Assembly: GCF_008033115.1 (NCBI RefSeq)
Contig: NZ_CP041203.1
Coordinates: 1,798,001 to 1,862,000 of the forward strand
DNA from: Cellulomonas sp. Y8
GTDB lineage: Bacteria > Actinomycetota > Actinomycetes > Actinomycetales > Cellulomonadaceae
Direction: 5' to 3'
DNA length: 64,000 nucleotides
The notes beneath the pieces are model-generated. The model was not told the origin of the DNA. It did no database searches and worked only from the letters and a program-made list of their open reading frames with translations. Positions 44,885-54,239 of this stretch are shown one piece after another; within the stretch, counting starts at the first letter, position 1; each line of letters opens with the position of its first letter. A program made the position numbers and the translations under genes.

Positions 44885-46924
44885 CTACCTCGTCTTCCCG
44901 ACCGGGTGGGAGGTATTGACGCGCTCCGCGCGCTCCGGCGCGACCAGCGCCGCCGCCGCCCACGACCCGAGGACGAGCACGCCGTCCACGACCCGGCCCG
45001 TCACCAGGTCGACCGCCGGGGCCGCCAGCGGCACCGTGCGCGCGTCGGGCCCGTGGTTCAGCACGAACAGCACGTCGCCGCGCCGGGCCAGCTCGACCCC
45101 GTCGGGGCACGGGACCGGGTCGAGACCGGCCGCCGCGTCGAGCAGCAACCGCGCCAGCGCGTCGGCGGGCGGCACCGTCGAGACGTACAGCGCGCTGCCG
45201 CCGCCCGGGTGCACGCGGCGGGTCACGGCCGGGCGGCCCTCCAGCCCGGCGCCCCGGTAGGTCGCCAGCACCTCGGCGTCGTCGCCCTCCACGCGCAGCA
45301 TCTCCGACCAGTCGGCCGCGGTGAACGCGCCCATCAGGCCGGAGTCGACCGGGACGCCCCCGTCGGGCAGCGGCCGGTGCTCCTCCCCCGACGCCCCGAG
45401 CGTCGCCGCCCACGGCACCGGGAACCGGCCGCCGCGGACCCGGCCCTCCTCGTCGGCGACGGCGCTGAAGGGGCCGACGACGAGCGCGCCACCGCGCTCC
45501 GGCACCCGGGCCACGTTCGCGGCGTCGGCGTCCGAGACGAGGTACAGGCCCGGCACCGCGACCAGGTCGTAGCCGTCGAGGTCGTCGCCGGGGTGCACGA
45601 CGTCCACCGCGATCCCCGCGCGCCACAGCGGCTCGTACCAGGCGAGCAGCTGGTCGACCGGGCGCAGTCGGTCGCTGGGCAGGCCCGGTCCCTCGCCCGC
45701 CCACCAGGACGACCAGTCGAAGACCAGCGCGGCCCGGGCGTCGACCCGGGTGCCCACGACCCGGCGCAGCCGGCGCAGCACGGCGCCCTGCGCGCGGACG
45801 GCCCGGTGCAGGTCGGTGTCCGCGCCGGCGTGCGGCAGCATCGCGGAGTGGAACCGCTCCGCACCCGCGGCGGACGCGCGCCACTGGAAGTAGCAGACCG
45901 CGTCGGCGCCGTGCGCGACGGCCCGCAGCGAGTCGACCAGCATCGCGCCTGCCGGCTTCGGCAGGTTCTGCGGCCGCCAGTTCACCGCGCTCGTCGCCTG
46001 CTCCATGAGCACCCACGGCCGCCCGCCGCCGAGCGACCGCATGAGGTCGTGGGTGAGCGCGGCGCGCGCCGGGCTGCGCGGGTCGGCCGGGTCGCCGTAC
46101 CAGTCGTCGGCGACCACGTCGACGTCGTCGCGCCAGGACCGGTAGTCGACACCGCGGAAGAAGCCCATGAAGTTCGTCGTCACCGGGACGTCGGGCGTGG
46201 CCGCCCGGAGGACCTCCGCCTGGACGCGGTACAGGTCCCGCAGCTGGTCCGAGGTGAACCGGCGGAAGTCGAGGTCCTGCGCCGGGTTGTGCAGGTACGG
46301 CGCGGCGCGCGGCGGCACGATCTCGGCCCAGCGCGCGTAGTGCTGGCTCCAGAACGTGGTCCCCCAGGCCCGGTTGAGCTCGTCGAGCGTGCCGTACCGC
46401 GCGCGCAGCCAGTCCCGGAACGCCGCCGCGCACAGGTCGCAGCAGCACCGCTGCCCGAGCTCGTTGCCGACGTGCCACATCGCGAGCGCCGGGTGGCCGG
46501 CGTACCGGTCCGCCAGCACCCGGACGACGCGGAGCGCGTGCTCCCGGAACACCGGGGAGGTCGGGCAGAAGTGGTTCCGGGAGCCCGGGCTCATCCGCAC
46601 GCCGGAGGCGTCGACCGACGAGGTCTCCGGGTGGTCGTGCGCCAGCCACGGCGGGGCCGAGGCGGTGGGCGTCGCCAGGTCGACGGCGATCCCGGCCCCG
46701 GCGAGCAGGTCGAGCACCCGGTCGAGCCAGGCGAGCTCGAACCGGCCCGGCTCCGGCTCGAGCGTGCCCCACGCGAACACGCCGACCGTCACCAGGGTCA
46801 CCCCGGCCTCGCGCATCAGGGCGACGTCCTCCGCCCAGACGTCCTCGGGCCACTGCTCGGGGTTGTAGTCACCGCCGTACAGCAGGCCGTGCCGATCGGT
46901 CAGCGCGCCGAGCCCCGGCCTCAC
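44885..46924 (-). CDS. GH42 beta-galactosidase
   Basis: 679-residue GH42 enzyme hydrolysing beta-galactosides. The N-terminus LYGGDYNPEQWPEDVWAEDV is the family signature. The acid/base is in MWHVGNELGQRC, the nucleophile in WVLMEQATSAVNWRP, and a Cys cluster (RCCCDLC) corresponds to the metal site of this family. GTG 46924 overlaps the permease stop by four bases, so it is the last gene of the importer-2 operon. No signal peptide: a cytoplasmic enzyme acting on sugars brought in by the importer. Confidence 0.94.
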   Translation of the reverse strand: MRPGLGALTDRHGLLYGGDYNPEQWPEDVWAEDVALMREAGVTLVTVGVFAWGTLEPEPGRFELAWLDRVLDLLAGAGIAVDLATPTASAPPWLAHDHPETSSVDASGVRMSPGSRNHFCPTSPVFREHALRVVRVLADRYAGHPALAMWHVGNELGQRCCCDLCAAAFRDWLRARYGTLDELNRAWGTTFWSQHYARWAEIVPPRAAPYLHNPAQDLDFRRFTSDQLRDLYRVQAEVLRAATPDVPVTTNFMGFFRGVDYRSWRDDVDVVADDWYGDPADPRSPARAALTHDLMRSLGGGRPWVLMEQATSAVNWRPQNLPKPAGAMLVDSLRAVAHGADAVCYFQWRASAAGAERFHSAMLPHAGADTDLHRAVRAQGAVLRRLRRVVGTRVDARAALVFDWSSWWAGEGPGLPSDRLRPVDQLLAWYEPLWRAGIAVDVVHPGDDLDGYDLVAVPGLYLVSDADAANVARVPERGGALVVGPFSAVADEEGRVRGGRFPVPWAATLGASGEEHRPLPDGGVPVDSGLMGAFTAADWSEMLRVEGDDAEVLATYRGAGLEGRPAVTRRVHPGGGSALYVSTVPPADALARLLLDAAAGLDPVPCPDGVELARRGDVLFVLNHGPDARTVPLAAPAVDLVTGRVVDGVLVLGSWAAAALVAPERAERVNTSHPVGKTR

Positions 46925-47823
46925 CCCTTGAGCCCACCGGCCAGCAGGTCCGCCCGCCAGAACCGCTGCAGCAGGAGCACGAGCGCGATCAGCGGGATCA
47001 CCGACACGGCGGAGCCCGCGATGATCAGCGGGTACAGGTCGGTGTCGCCCGCACCCTTGGACAGGAACGTGTAGAGGCCGAGCGTGATCGGGTACTTGTC
47101 CTGGTCGGACAGCATGATGAACGGCAGCAGGAAGTTGTTCCAGATCCCGACGAACTGGAGCAGGAAGACGGTCACCAGCCCCTGGGTCATCATCGGCAGC
47201 GCGATCGCGCCGAACACGCGCAGCTCCCCCGCGCCGTCGAGGCGGGCGGCCTCGACGGTGTCGTCCGGGACGGCCGCCGCGGCGAACACCCGGCAGAGGA
47301 AGATGCCGAACGGGTTGATGATCACCGGCAGCAGCACCGACCACCGGGTGCCGGCGAGGCCGAGCTGGGCCATCAGCAGGTACTGCGGGACGGCCAGCAC
47401 GATCCCGGGCACCAGGACGCCCGCGAGGATGCCGGAGAACAGCAGCTCGCGGCCCCGGAACCGGAACTTGGCCAGCGCGTAGCCGGCCATCGCGGACACC
47501 AGAGTCGACACGATGGCCCCCACGCCGGCGTACAGGGCGGAGTTCAGACCCCAGAGCCAGAACTGCCCGCCGCCGTAGGCGCTGAGGTTCGCGAGGTTGT
47601 CGAGCAGGCCGGTGCCGGGTGCGAAGGAGAAGGTGGTGAACAGCTCGCGCGGGCTCTTGGACGTCGCGATCAGCACCCACGCCACGGGCAGCAGGGTGTA
47701 GACCGCGCCGAGCATGAGCACGGCGGTCGCGAGGCGGGGACGGCGGTGCCGCCGCGGTGCGCGGCGCGGGCTGCGGTCGCCGGTGCGGACGACGGCCGGG
47801 GGCCGGGTGTCGACGGCGGTCAC
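46921..47823 (-). CDS. Sugar ABC importer 2, permease (MalG-type)
   Basis: 300-residue CUT1 permease with six TM segments. The EAA loop is DTVEAARLDGAGELRVFGAI and the family ends with LLQRFWRADLLAGGLKG. GTG 47823 overlaps the preceding permease stop by four bases and its own stop overlaps the GH42 start, so three genes are chained by GTGA junctions. No ATPase is encoded. Confidence 0.92.
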   Translation of the reverse strand: MTAVDTRPPAVVRTGDRSPRRAPRRHRRPRLATAVLMLGAVYTLLPVAWVLIATSKSPRELFTTFSFAPGTGLLDNLANLSAYGGGQFWLWGLNSALYAGVGAIVSTLVSAMAGYALAKFRFRGRELLFSGILAGVLVPGIVLAVPQYLLMAQLGLAGTRWSVLLPVIINPFGIFLCRVFAAAAVPDDTVEAARLDGAGELRVFGAIALPMMTQGLVTVFLLQFVGIWNNFLLPFIMLSDQDKYPITLGLYTFLSKGAGDTDLYPLIIAGSAVSVIPLIALVLLLQRFWRADLLAGGLKG

Positions 47824-48794
47824 GCGGCACCCCCGAACGTCCGGCGCTGGAAGAACCGGAGCAGCAGCAGGGACAGGGCCAGGATGCCCAGGGCCAGCAC
47901 GACCGACGCCGCGGCGGCGCCCCCGAGGTTGTCGTTCATGAACGCCTCTTGGTAGATCTTCATGAGCGGCACCCACGTCGAGGAGATGGTGTTCGACATC
48001 GGGCGCAGGGTGGCGGGCTCGCTGTAGAGCTGGAGCGTCCCGATCACGGAGAACAGGCCGGTGAGCACCAGCGCGGGCGTCACGAGCGGGATCTTGATCC
48101 GCAGCGCGATCTGCCGCTCGGAGGCGCCGTCGATCCGGGCCGCCTCGTAGATCTCCGTCGGCACCGAGCGCAGCGACGTGTAGATGATGATCATGTTGAA
48201 GCCGACCCCCGACCACAGGGCGATGTTGGCCAGCGCGAAGTACAGCGCCGGGTAGCCGAAGAAGTCGACCGAGCTGCCGCCGAGCTCCCGGGCCACGTAG
48301 CTCACCGGGCTGGTGCTGGGCAGGTACAGGAACCCCCACAGCAGGCTGGCGATCACCCCGGGCACCGCGTACGGCAGGAAGATCGCCGTCCGCGCGAAGC
48401 TGCGCCCCGGCACGCGCGGGTGGTCGAGCAGCAGCGCGAACAGCAGGGCGAGGCCGAGCACGCTCGGCACCGCGATGGCCCCGTAGATCAGCGAGCGCCC
48501 GAGGCCCGCGACGAACTCGGGGTCGGACAGCGCGGTCGCGTAGTTCTCCAGCCCGACGAACGTCTCCTCGCGGCGCCCGAACGCGCCGCCGGAGACCCGG
48601 TAGCCGCGGAAGCTCAGGTACAGCGCGTACCCGATCGGGATGATCAGGAACGCGGCGAAGAACGCGATCGCGGGCGACGCGAACAGCCAGGGGGTCGCGG
48701 CGCGGGCCCGGCGCCGGGTGGAGCGCGAGCGGGGTGCGCCTGCGGTGCGGGCGGCGCGGGCGGCTTGGGATGCCGGGACGACGTCGGTCGACAT
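47820..48794 (-). CDS. Sugar ABC importer 2, permease (MalF-type)
   Basis: 324-residue CUT1 permease with an Arg/Ala-rich cytoplasmic start and six TM segments (WLFASPAIAFFAAFLIIPIG first). The EAA loop is EIYEAARIDGASERQIALRI. It follows the binding-protein gene after 65 bases containing a hairpin. The start is ATG 48794 (TCCGGAGGAAG upstream). Confidence 0.92.
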   Translation of the reverse strand: MSTDVVPASQAARAARTAGAPRSRSTRRRARAATPWLFASPAIAFFAAFLIIPIGYALYLSFRGYRVSGGAFGRREETFVGLENYATALSDPEFVAGLGRSLIYGAIAVPSVLGLALLFALLLDHPRVPGRSFARTAIFLPYAVPGVIASLLWGFLYLPSTSPVSYVARELGGSSVDFFGYPALYFALANIALWSGVGFNMIIIYTSLRSVPTEIYEAARIDGASERQIALRIKIPLVTPALVLTGLFSVIGTLQLYSEPATLRPMSNTISSTWVPLMKIYQEAFMNDNLGGAAAASVVLALGILALSLLLLRFFQRRTFGGAA

Positions 48795-48821
48795 GGCCCT
48801 TCCTCCGGATCGGTCGGTGGG

Positions 48822-48855
48822 GCGGCGGGCGACGCGGGTGGGCGCCGCCCGCCGC
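48822..48855 (-). terminator. Intercistronic hairpin between binding-protein and permease genes, importer 2
   Basis: GCGGCGGGCG (48822-48831) pairs with CGCCCGCCGC (48846-48855) over 10 bases with a 14-base loop. It occupies the gap between the binding-protein stop (48860) and permease start (48794), as in importers 1 and 3. Confidence 0.62.
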
Positions 48856-48859
48856 GGGG

Positions 48860-50217
48860 TCAGTCGGCGACGGTGAAGCCGGACTTCTCCAGGTCGGCCG
48901 CGATGGTCTCCTGGGTGGCCGTGAACACGTCGCGGAACGAGCCGCCGTTCAGCGCGGCCTCGTTGAGCGCGTCCCCGAACGCGCTCTGCGCGACGTTGAC
49001 GTTCGGCCCCCAGGTGACGGGGATCGTGGTGTCGGCGACGACCTGGTCGACGACCTGCCAGAAGTCGGTCTGCTGCGGCATGAGCATCGGCGGTTCCGCG
49101 GTCAGCGTCGCCTCGCGGCCGGCGGTGCCACCGGGCAGCAGGTCGAGGCCGAGCAGCAGCTCCGAGCCCTCGTCCGTGGCGGACAGCCAGGCGGCGAACG
49201 CCGCGGCCTCCGCGGCGTGCTCGGACTTCTCCGGGACCAGGTACGTCGACCCGCCCAGGAACGGGACGGACGCGTCGCCGGGAGTCCACTGCGGCAGCGG
49301 CGCCGCCTCCCAGAGCCCGGCGGTGTCCGGGGCGACCGAGTACAGGACGCTCGGCGCCCAGGCCGCGGCGGCCCAGCTGAGGATCTTCCCGTCGTTGACC
49401 TTGGCGTTCCACTCCGGGGTCAGCAGCGGCTCGACGGTGACGAGGTCGCGCTCGACGAGGTCCTGCCAGTAGTCGGCCGTCTCGAGCGACGGCTCGTCGC
49501 CGATGCCGACGGACCAGGCGTCGCCGTCGTTGCTCCACCACTCGCCGCCGGCCTGGGCCGCGACCGACGCGAAGAACTCGAACTGCGTCGGCGAGAACGA
49601 GGCGATGTACACCGACGGGTCCTGGGTGTGGATCGCCTCGGCGGCCGCGGCGTACTCCTCCCAGGTGGTCGGCACCTCGACGCCGTACTGCGCGAACAGG
49701 TCGGCGCGGTAGGTGAGCATCATCGGGCCGATGTCCTGCGGGACGCCGTACACCTGACCGTCGAACGTCGTCAGGTCCCAGATGTTGTCCTCGACGCCGT
49801 CCCGCACGTCGGCGACGTCGTCGGTGATGTCCTTGACCACGCCGGACACGACGAGCGACGGCAGCGCGCGGTACTCGACCTGCACCACGTCCGGGGCCGT
49901 GTCCGCACGGTCCGCGGCGAGCAGCTTGGACGACGTCTCGGCCGTGCCGCCGACCTCGGAGAGCTTGACCGTCACGTCCGGGTTGAGCTCGTGGTAGCGG
50001 TCCACGATCGCCTGGGCCTCCGGGTCGGTGCCCTTGAGCGCGAGTAGGTCCAGAACTCGAGGGTGACGGGCCCGTCGGACCCGGCGGCGTCGTCCCCGCC
50101 GGACGACGAGCACGCGGCGAGGGCCAGCGCCGGGACCAGCGCGAGGGCCCCGACCAGGGCGGCGTGCCTCCGCCGCGGGCGTCGCGCGCCGGTCGCCGGT
50201 GTTCCTGCTGCGTGCAT
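48860..50217 (-). pseudogene. Sugar ABC importer 2, binding lipoprotein, one frame break
   Basis: Extracellular family 1 sugar-binding lipoprotein. From ATG 50217 (AAGGAG eight bases upstream) comes a signal with lipobox LALAACSSSGG and the start of the fold (GPVTLEFWTY). The frame then breaks near 50038-50044; adding one base (a G, giving FWTYSALKG) joins it to the conserved remainder (DRYHELNPDVTVKLSEVGGT, YGVPQDIGPMMLTYRADLFA, WSATDEGSELLLG-type end). Corrected length is 452 residues. It heads the importer-2 operon and is divergent from the GH43 gene across a LacI operator. Confidence 0.87.
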
Positions 50218-50295
50218 GTCCACATCTCCTTCGACGAGGGGACCCGGTCCGCCACTCCGCTTCGAGCAGCCGCCCCCGGGCTGCGCCTATCGTGA

Positions 50296-50309
50296 TGTTA
50301 ACGTTGTCA
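50296..50309. promoter_or_regulatory. LacI-family operator between importer 2 and GH43
   Basis: TGTTAACGTTGTCA has the LacI-type TG-N3-A-CG-N4-CA layout around a central AACGTT. It lies 79 bases upstream of the binding-protein start and 41 bases upstream of the divergent GH43 start, so one repressor could control both. The LacI gene at 52004-53011 is the likely source. Confidence 0.7.
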
Positions 50310-50349
50310 TCCTGTCAACCTCACCCCTTCCGACCTCCGGGGAGCCCCC

Positions 50350-51996
50350 GTGCCCGCGTTTCAGAACCCCGTCCTGCCCGGGTGCCACCCCGACCCCTCC
50401 GTCGTGCGCGTCGGGGCGGAGTACTTCCTGGTCACTTCGTCGTTCGGGTACTTCCCGGGGATCCCCGTGCACCGGAGCACCGACCTGGTGACCTGGGAGC
50501 TCGTGGGCCACGTCCTCACCCGGCCCGAGCAGGCGCCGCTGGCCGGGCTCGACGTGAACGACGGGGTCTGGGCCGCGACGATCCGGCACCACGCCGGGGT
50601 GTTCTACGTGGTCGCGACCGTGGCCAGCGGCCGCCGGGGCGCGTCGACCTTCGTCGCGACCGCCACCGACCCGGCCGGCCCGTGGTCCGACCCGGTGCCC
50701 CTGGAGGCCGAGGGGATCGACCCCTCGCTGTTCGTCGACGCCGACGGGCGTTGCTGGTTCACCGCGACGAGAGACGCGTCCGAGCCGGCCGTCACCGGGC
50801 CCGCCGAGCTGTGGCTGCGCGAGCTCGACCTCACCACGCTGCGCCTGACCGGCCCGGAGCACGTGCTGTGGCACGGCGCGCTGCGCGGGGCGTGGGTCGA
50901 GGGGCCGCACCTCTACCTCCGGGACGGCCGCTACTGGCTGATCGCGGCGGAGGGCGGCACCGAGCGGAACCACGCGGTCACCGCGGCGTCCGCCCCGGCG
51001 GTCACGGGCCCGTACGTCACCGACCCGCGCAGCCCGCTGCTCACCCACCGGCACCTCGGCCCCGGGCACCCGGTGCAGAACGTCGGGCACGCCGACCTCG
51101 TCGACACACCCGACGGCGCGACCTGGGCGCTGACGCTGGGCGTGCGGCCGGTCGACGGGGCGCACACGCTCGGGCGGGAGGCCTTCCTCGTGCCCGTGGA
51201 GTGGACGGAGCGCGGGCCGGTGTTCGCGCCGGGGACGGGCACGGTGCCGCTGGCGGGGACGACGGAGCGCGGGGCGGGGGTCGGCGACGGAGCCGCGGTC
51301 GACGCCACCGGCGCCGAGACGCTCGCGCTCGGCGACCCCCTCGCCGCCCAGGGCTGGTCCAGCCTCCGGGGCCCGGTCGACCACCTCGTGCGCCCGGTCG
51401 CCGGGGTCGACGGCGGCGGCGCCCTCGAGCTGACGCCGTCCCCCGAGCCGCTGCACGGCACCGGCACGCCCGCGTTCGTGGCGCGCCGCCAGCAGCACGT
51501 GGGATTCCGGATGACCTGCCGGCTGCGGTTCGCCACCACTTCGCCGGGCGAGGAGGCCGGGCTCACCGTGCTCCTGCACCAGCAGCGCGTGGCGACCCTC
51601 GCGCTGTCGGCGGGCGCCGACGGACAGCCCGAGGCACGGCTGCGGATGCGGACCGGCGACGCGGTGGCGGAGCTCGGCGCGGTCGCCGTCGCCGCCGGGT
51701 CCGTCGAGCTCGCCGTCACCGGGGACGAGCAGGCCTACCGGTTCGCCGCCACCCTCCCCGGCGGCGAGGTGCGCGCGCTCGGCGCGGTGCCCCGGACCGC
51801 GTTCGCGACCGAGACGGCGGGTGGGTTCCTGGGCGTGCACCTGGGGGTTTACGCCCACGCCGACGGCGAGCCGACGGGCGCGCGAGCGGTCGTCGAGCAC
51901 GTCGCCTACGAGCCGCTCGCGCGGCCGTCCGGCAGGGCGCGAGCCGAGACGGGGGCCCCGGCCGGCGACCCGGCCCTCGCCGGGCTCCCCGGCTGA
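50350..51996 (+). CDS. GH43 beta-xylosidase/alpha-L-arabinofuranosidase
   Basis: 548-residue five-bladed propeller enzyme. It shows NPVLPGCHPDPSVVRVGAEY with the catalytic base Asp, GLDVNDGVWAATIRHHAGVF, AEGIDPSLFVDADGRCWF with the pKa-modulating Asp, and GAWVEGPHLYLRDGRYWLI with the acid Glu. A C-terminal beta-sandwich (about 335-540, HVGFRMTCRLRF) is typical of GH43 xylosidases. No signal peptide, so it is cytoplasmic. Start GTG 50350. It is divergent from importer 2 and shares its operator; substrates are probably arabinoxylo- or arabinogalacto-oligosaccharides. Confidence 0.93.
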   Translation: MPAFQNPVLPGCHPDPSVVRVGAEYFLVTSSFGYFPGIPVHRSTDLVTWELVGHVLTRPEQAPLAGLDVNDGVWAATIRHHAGVFYVVATVASGRRGASTFVATATDPAGPWSDPVPLEAEGIDPSLFVDADGRCWFTATRDASEPAVTGPAELWLRELDLTTLRLTGPEHVLWHGALRGAWVEGPHLYLRDGRYWLIAAEGGTERNHAVTAASAPAVTGPYVTDPRSPLLTHRHLGPGHPVQNVGHADLVDTPDGATWALTLGVRPVDGAHTLGREAFLVPVEWTERGPVFAPGTGTVPLAGTTERGAGVGDGAAVDATGAETLALGDPLAAQGWSSLRGPVDHLVRPVAGVDGGGALELTPSPEPLHGTGTPAFVARRQQHVGFRMTCRLRFATTSPGEEAGLTVLLHQQRVATLALSAGADGQPEARLRMRTGDAVAELGAVAVAAGSVELAVTGDEQAYRFAATLPGGEVRALGAVPRTAFATETAGGFLGVHLGVYAHADGEPTGARAVVEHVAYEPLARPSGRARAETGAPAGDPALAGLPG

Positions 51997-52003
51997 CCGC
52001 CGC

Positions 52004-53011
52004 TCAGCGCGGGGCGGCGGTCGACCGCCGCACGACCAGCTCCGGCGCGAGCAGGCGGTGGTGCGGCGGCTCCCCGCGCAGCAGCGCGAGCAGCCCCTCG
52101 ACCGCGTTCGTCCCGAGCGCGTGGAAGTCCTGGCGCAGCGTCGTCAGCGCCGGGACCAGGTAGTCCGAACCGACCTGGTCGTCGAACCCGACCAGCGACA
52201 CGTCGTCCGGCACTCGCAGCCCGCGCTCGGCGAACGCCGCCAGCACGCCCATCGCCATCTGGTCGTTGCCCGCGAACACCGCCGTCGGCGGCCCCCCGGG
52301 GCGGTCCGCGAGCGCCAGCGCCAGGTGGTAGCCGCTGGCGGCGGTGAAGTCGCCCTCGAGCAGCTCGCCGGCGACGCCCGGGGTCGCCGCCAGCTCGCGC
52401 TCCCAGCCCTCGACGCGGGCCCGCGCGTCCCAGGTGCGCAGGTTGCCGCTCAGGTGGACGACCTCCCGGTGCCCCAGCCCCACGAGGTGCCGCACGGCGA
52501 GCCGGGCGCCGAGGTCCTGGTCCATCTCGACCGACGCGATCCGGTCGTTCGGCACGTCGCCGGACATGACGACCGCCATCGGCACCCGCGTCACCAGCGC
52601 CGGCAGCGCGTCCAGCACCACGGGCCGGTCGGCGATCATCGCGACCGCGTCCGCCTGGTCCGCGACCCGCTGCACCGTCTCCGTGAACTCCGCCGGGTCA
52701 CGCCCCTGGAAGCTCGCCAGGTTCAGCCAGTACCCCGCCGCCCGGGCCGCGGTCTCCAACCCGCCGAGCACGCGGGGCAGCTCGTGCAGCTCGGAGCCGG
52801 CCAGCACGACGCCGATGGTCGACGTCCGGCCGCTCTTGAACGCCCGGGCCACGGTGTTCCGCCGGTACCCCAGCTCCGCGATCGCCGCCTCGACCCGCGC
52901 ACGCGTCTCCGGTCGCACCGACGGGTGCCCGTTGAGCACGCGCGACACGGTGATGTGCGAGACGCCCGCGACCCGGGCGACGTCCACCATGCCTGGCGCT
53001 CGGCTGGCCAC
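52004..53011 (-). CDS. LacI-family regulator (importer 2/GH43 locus)
   Basis: 335-residue LacI repressor: HTH (MVDVARVAGVSHITVSRVLN) and sugar-sensor domain (TIGVVLAGSELHELPRVLGG, PTAVFAGNDQMAMGVLAAFA, VGFDDQVGSDYLVPALTTLR). GTG 53011 is preferred over ATG 52990 because GGAG lies six bases upstream and LacI proteins usually have a few residues before the HTH. It is convergent with GH43 (7-base gap) and probably controls the operator at 50296. Confidence 0.92.
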   Translation of the reverse strand: MASRAPGMVDVARVAGVSHITVSRVLNGHPSVRPETRARVEAAIAELGYRRNTVARAFKSGRTSTIGVVLAGSELHELPRVLGGLETAARAAGYWLNLASFQGRDPAEFTETVQRVADQADAVAMIADRPVVLDALPALVTRVPMAVVMSGDVPNDRIASVEMDQDLGARLAVRHLVGLGHREVVHLSGNLRTWDARARVEGWERELAATPGVAGELLEGDFTAASGYHLALALADRPGGPPTAVFAGNDQMAMGVLAAFAERGLRVPDDVSLVGFDDQVGSDYLVPALTTLRQDFHALGTNAVEGLLALLRGEPPHHRLLAPELVVRRSTAAPR

Positions 53012-53216
53012 GTGCTGCTCCGATCGTCGGGCCCGGGTCGGCGTCGGCGCAGGTCCGGGCGGGGTGGTCCGGCACACGCTACCGCGGCGCCCCGGGCGAC
53101 CCGGAGCCGCCCGCGTCACACACGTCCGGTGCCTGGGCCGCTCCTGTCGGGCGCCGCGCGCGCCGACGTAGCGTCGCGAGCACCGCGCTCGCGGCCCGCA
53201 CCCCCGAGGAGGACCC

Positions 53217-54113
53217 ATGGCCCCCGCACTCCCCGCCCTCGTCAGCCCCGAGGCGCTGCGCGCCGCCCTGGACGCGCCGGCCGGCCGCCCGGTGGTGCTC
53301 GACGCGTCCACCTCCCTCGTCACGCACGGCGAGGGCGAGCCGTACACCGCCGGGCCGCTGCGCGAGCAGTACCTCGCGGCGCACGTGCCGGGCGCCGCGT
53401 TCGTCGACGTCACCGGCGAGCTGTCCGACCCCGCGGGCCCCTACCCGTTCACGCTCCCGTCGCCCGGGTCGCTGGCCGCGGCGTTCGGTGCGCTGGGCGT
53501 CGGCGACGACACCCACGTCGTGGTCTACGACACCGTCGGCTCCGCCTGGGCCACGCGGGTCTGGTGGCTCCTGCGCTACCTGGGCCACGACCGGGTCTCG
53601 GTGCTGGACGGCGGGCTGGCCGGGTGGCAGGCCGCCGGCTTCGGCACGGCCTCCGGCCCGGCCGACGACGAGGCCGCGCGGGCCGTCGCCGCGAGCCTCA
53701 CCCCGCGGGAGCGCCCCGAGCTGCTCGCGACGCTGCCGCAGGTCGAGCGGATCTCCTCGGGCGCGGCGCCCGGGCTGCTCGTGAACGCGCTCGACCCGGC
53801 GACGTTCCGCGGCGATCAAGAGGTCAGCACCTACGCCCGGCGCGGCCGGATCCCCGGGAGCGTCAACCTCCCGCTGTTCACGCTCCTCGACCCGGCGACC
53901 GGGCGGTTCCTGCCGCTCGACGACCTGCGCGAGCGCCTGGAGTCGGGCGGGCTGCTCGACGCCGAGGGGGCCGTCACGTACTGCGGGGGCGGTATCGCGG
54001 CGACGCTGCCGGCGTTCGCGGCGTACGTCGTGTCGGGGGCCGAGGTCGCCGTGTACGACGGGTCGCTGTCGGAGTGGACGGCGGCGGAGGGGCTGCCGGT
54101 CGCGGTGGGGTGA
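53217..54113 (+). CDS. Sulfurtransferase (two-domain rhodanese)
   Basis: 298-residue thiosulfate/3-mercaptopyruvate sulfurtransferase-like protein. The inactive first rhodanese domain (VVLDASTSLVTHGEGEPYTA) is followed by HVVVYDTVGSAWATRVWWLL and the second domain whose active-site loop VTYCGGGIAATLPAF carries the catalytic Cys. GAGGAGG precedes ATG 53217 and TAGCGT lies about 50 bases upstream. No signal peptide. It transfers sulfane sulfur to cyanide or thiols; physiological role unclear. Confidence 0.9.
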   Translation: MAPALPALVSPEALRAALDAPAGRPVVLDASTSLVTHGEGEPYTAGPLREQYLAAHVPGAAFVDVTGELSDPAGPYPFTLPSPGSLAAAFGALGVGDDTHVVVYDTVGSAWATRVWWLLRYLGHDRVSVLDGGLAGWQAAGFGTASGPADDEAARAVAASLTPRERPELLATLPQVERISSGAAPGLLVNALDPATFRGDQEVSTYARRGRIPGSVNLPLFTLLDPATGRFLPLDDLRERLESGGLLDAEGAVTYCGGGIAATLPAFAAYVVSGAEVAVYDGSLSEWTAAEGLPVAVG

Positions 54114-54132
54114 CACGGCGCGCCCGGGAAGC

Positions 54133-54167
54133 ACGAGAGCCCCGCCGGACACCGGCGGGGCTCTCGT
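54133..54167. terminator. Strong bidirectional hairpin terminator
   Basis: Perfect 16-base stem, 54133-54148 with 54152-54167, three-base loop ACA. It lies 19 bases after the rhodanese stop and 72 bases beyond the convergent importer-3 permease stop. No T run on either side. Confidence 0.8.
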
Positions 54168-54239
54168 CGAGCCCGGCTCGTCCGCGAGCAGCAGGTCGGC
54201 TGCCAGGACGAGTGCGCACCGGAGCTCCGGCCGTCCGCC

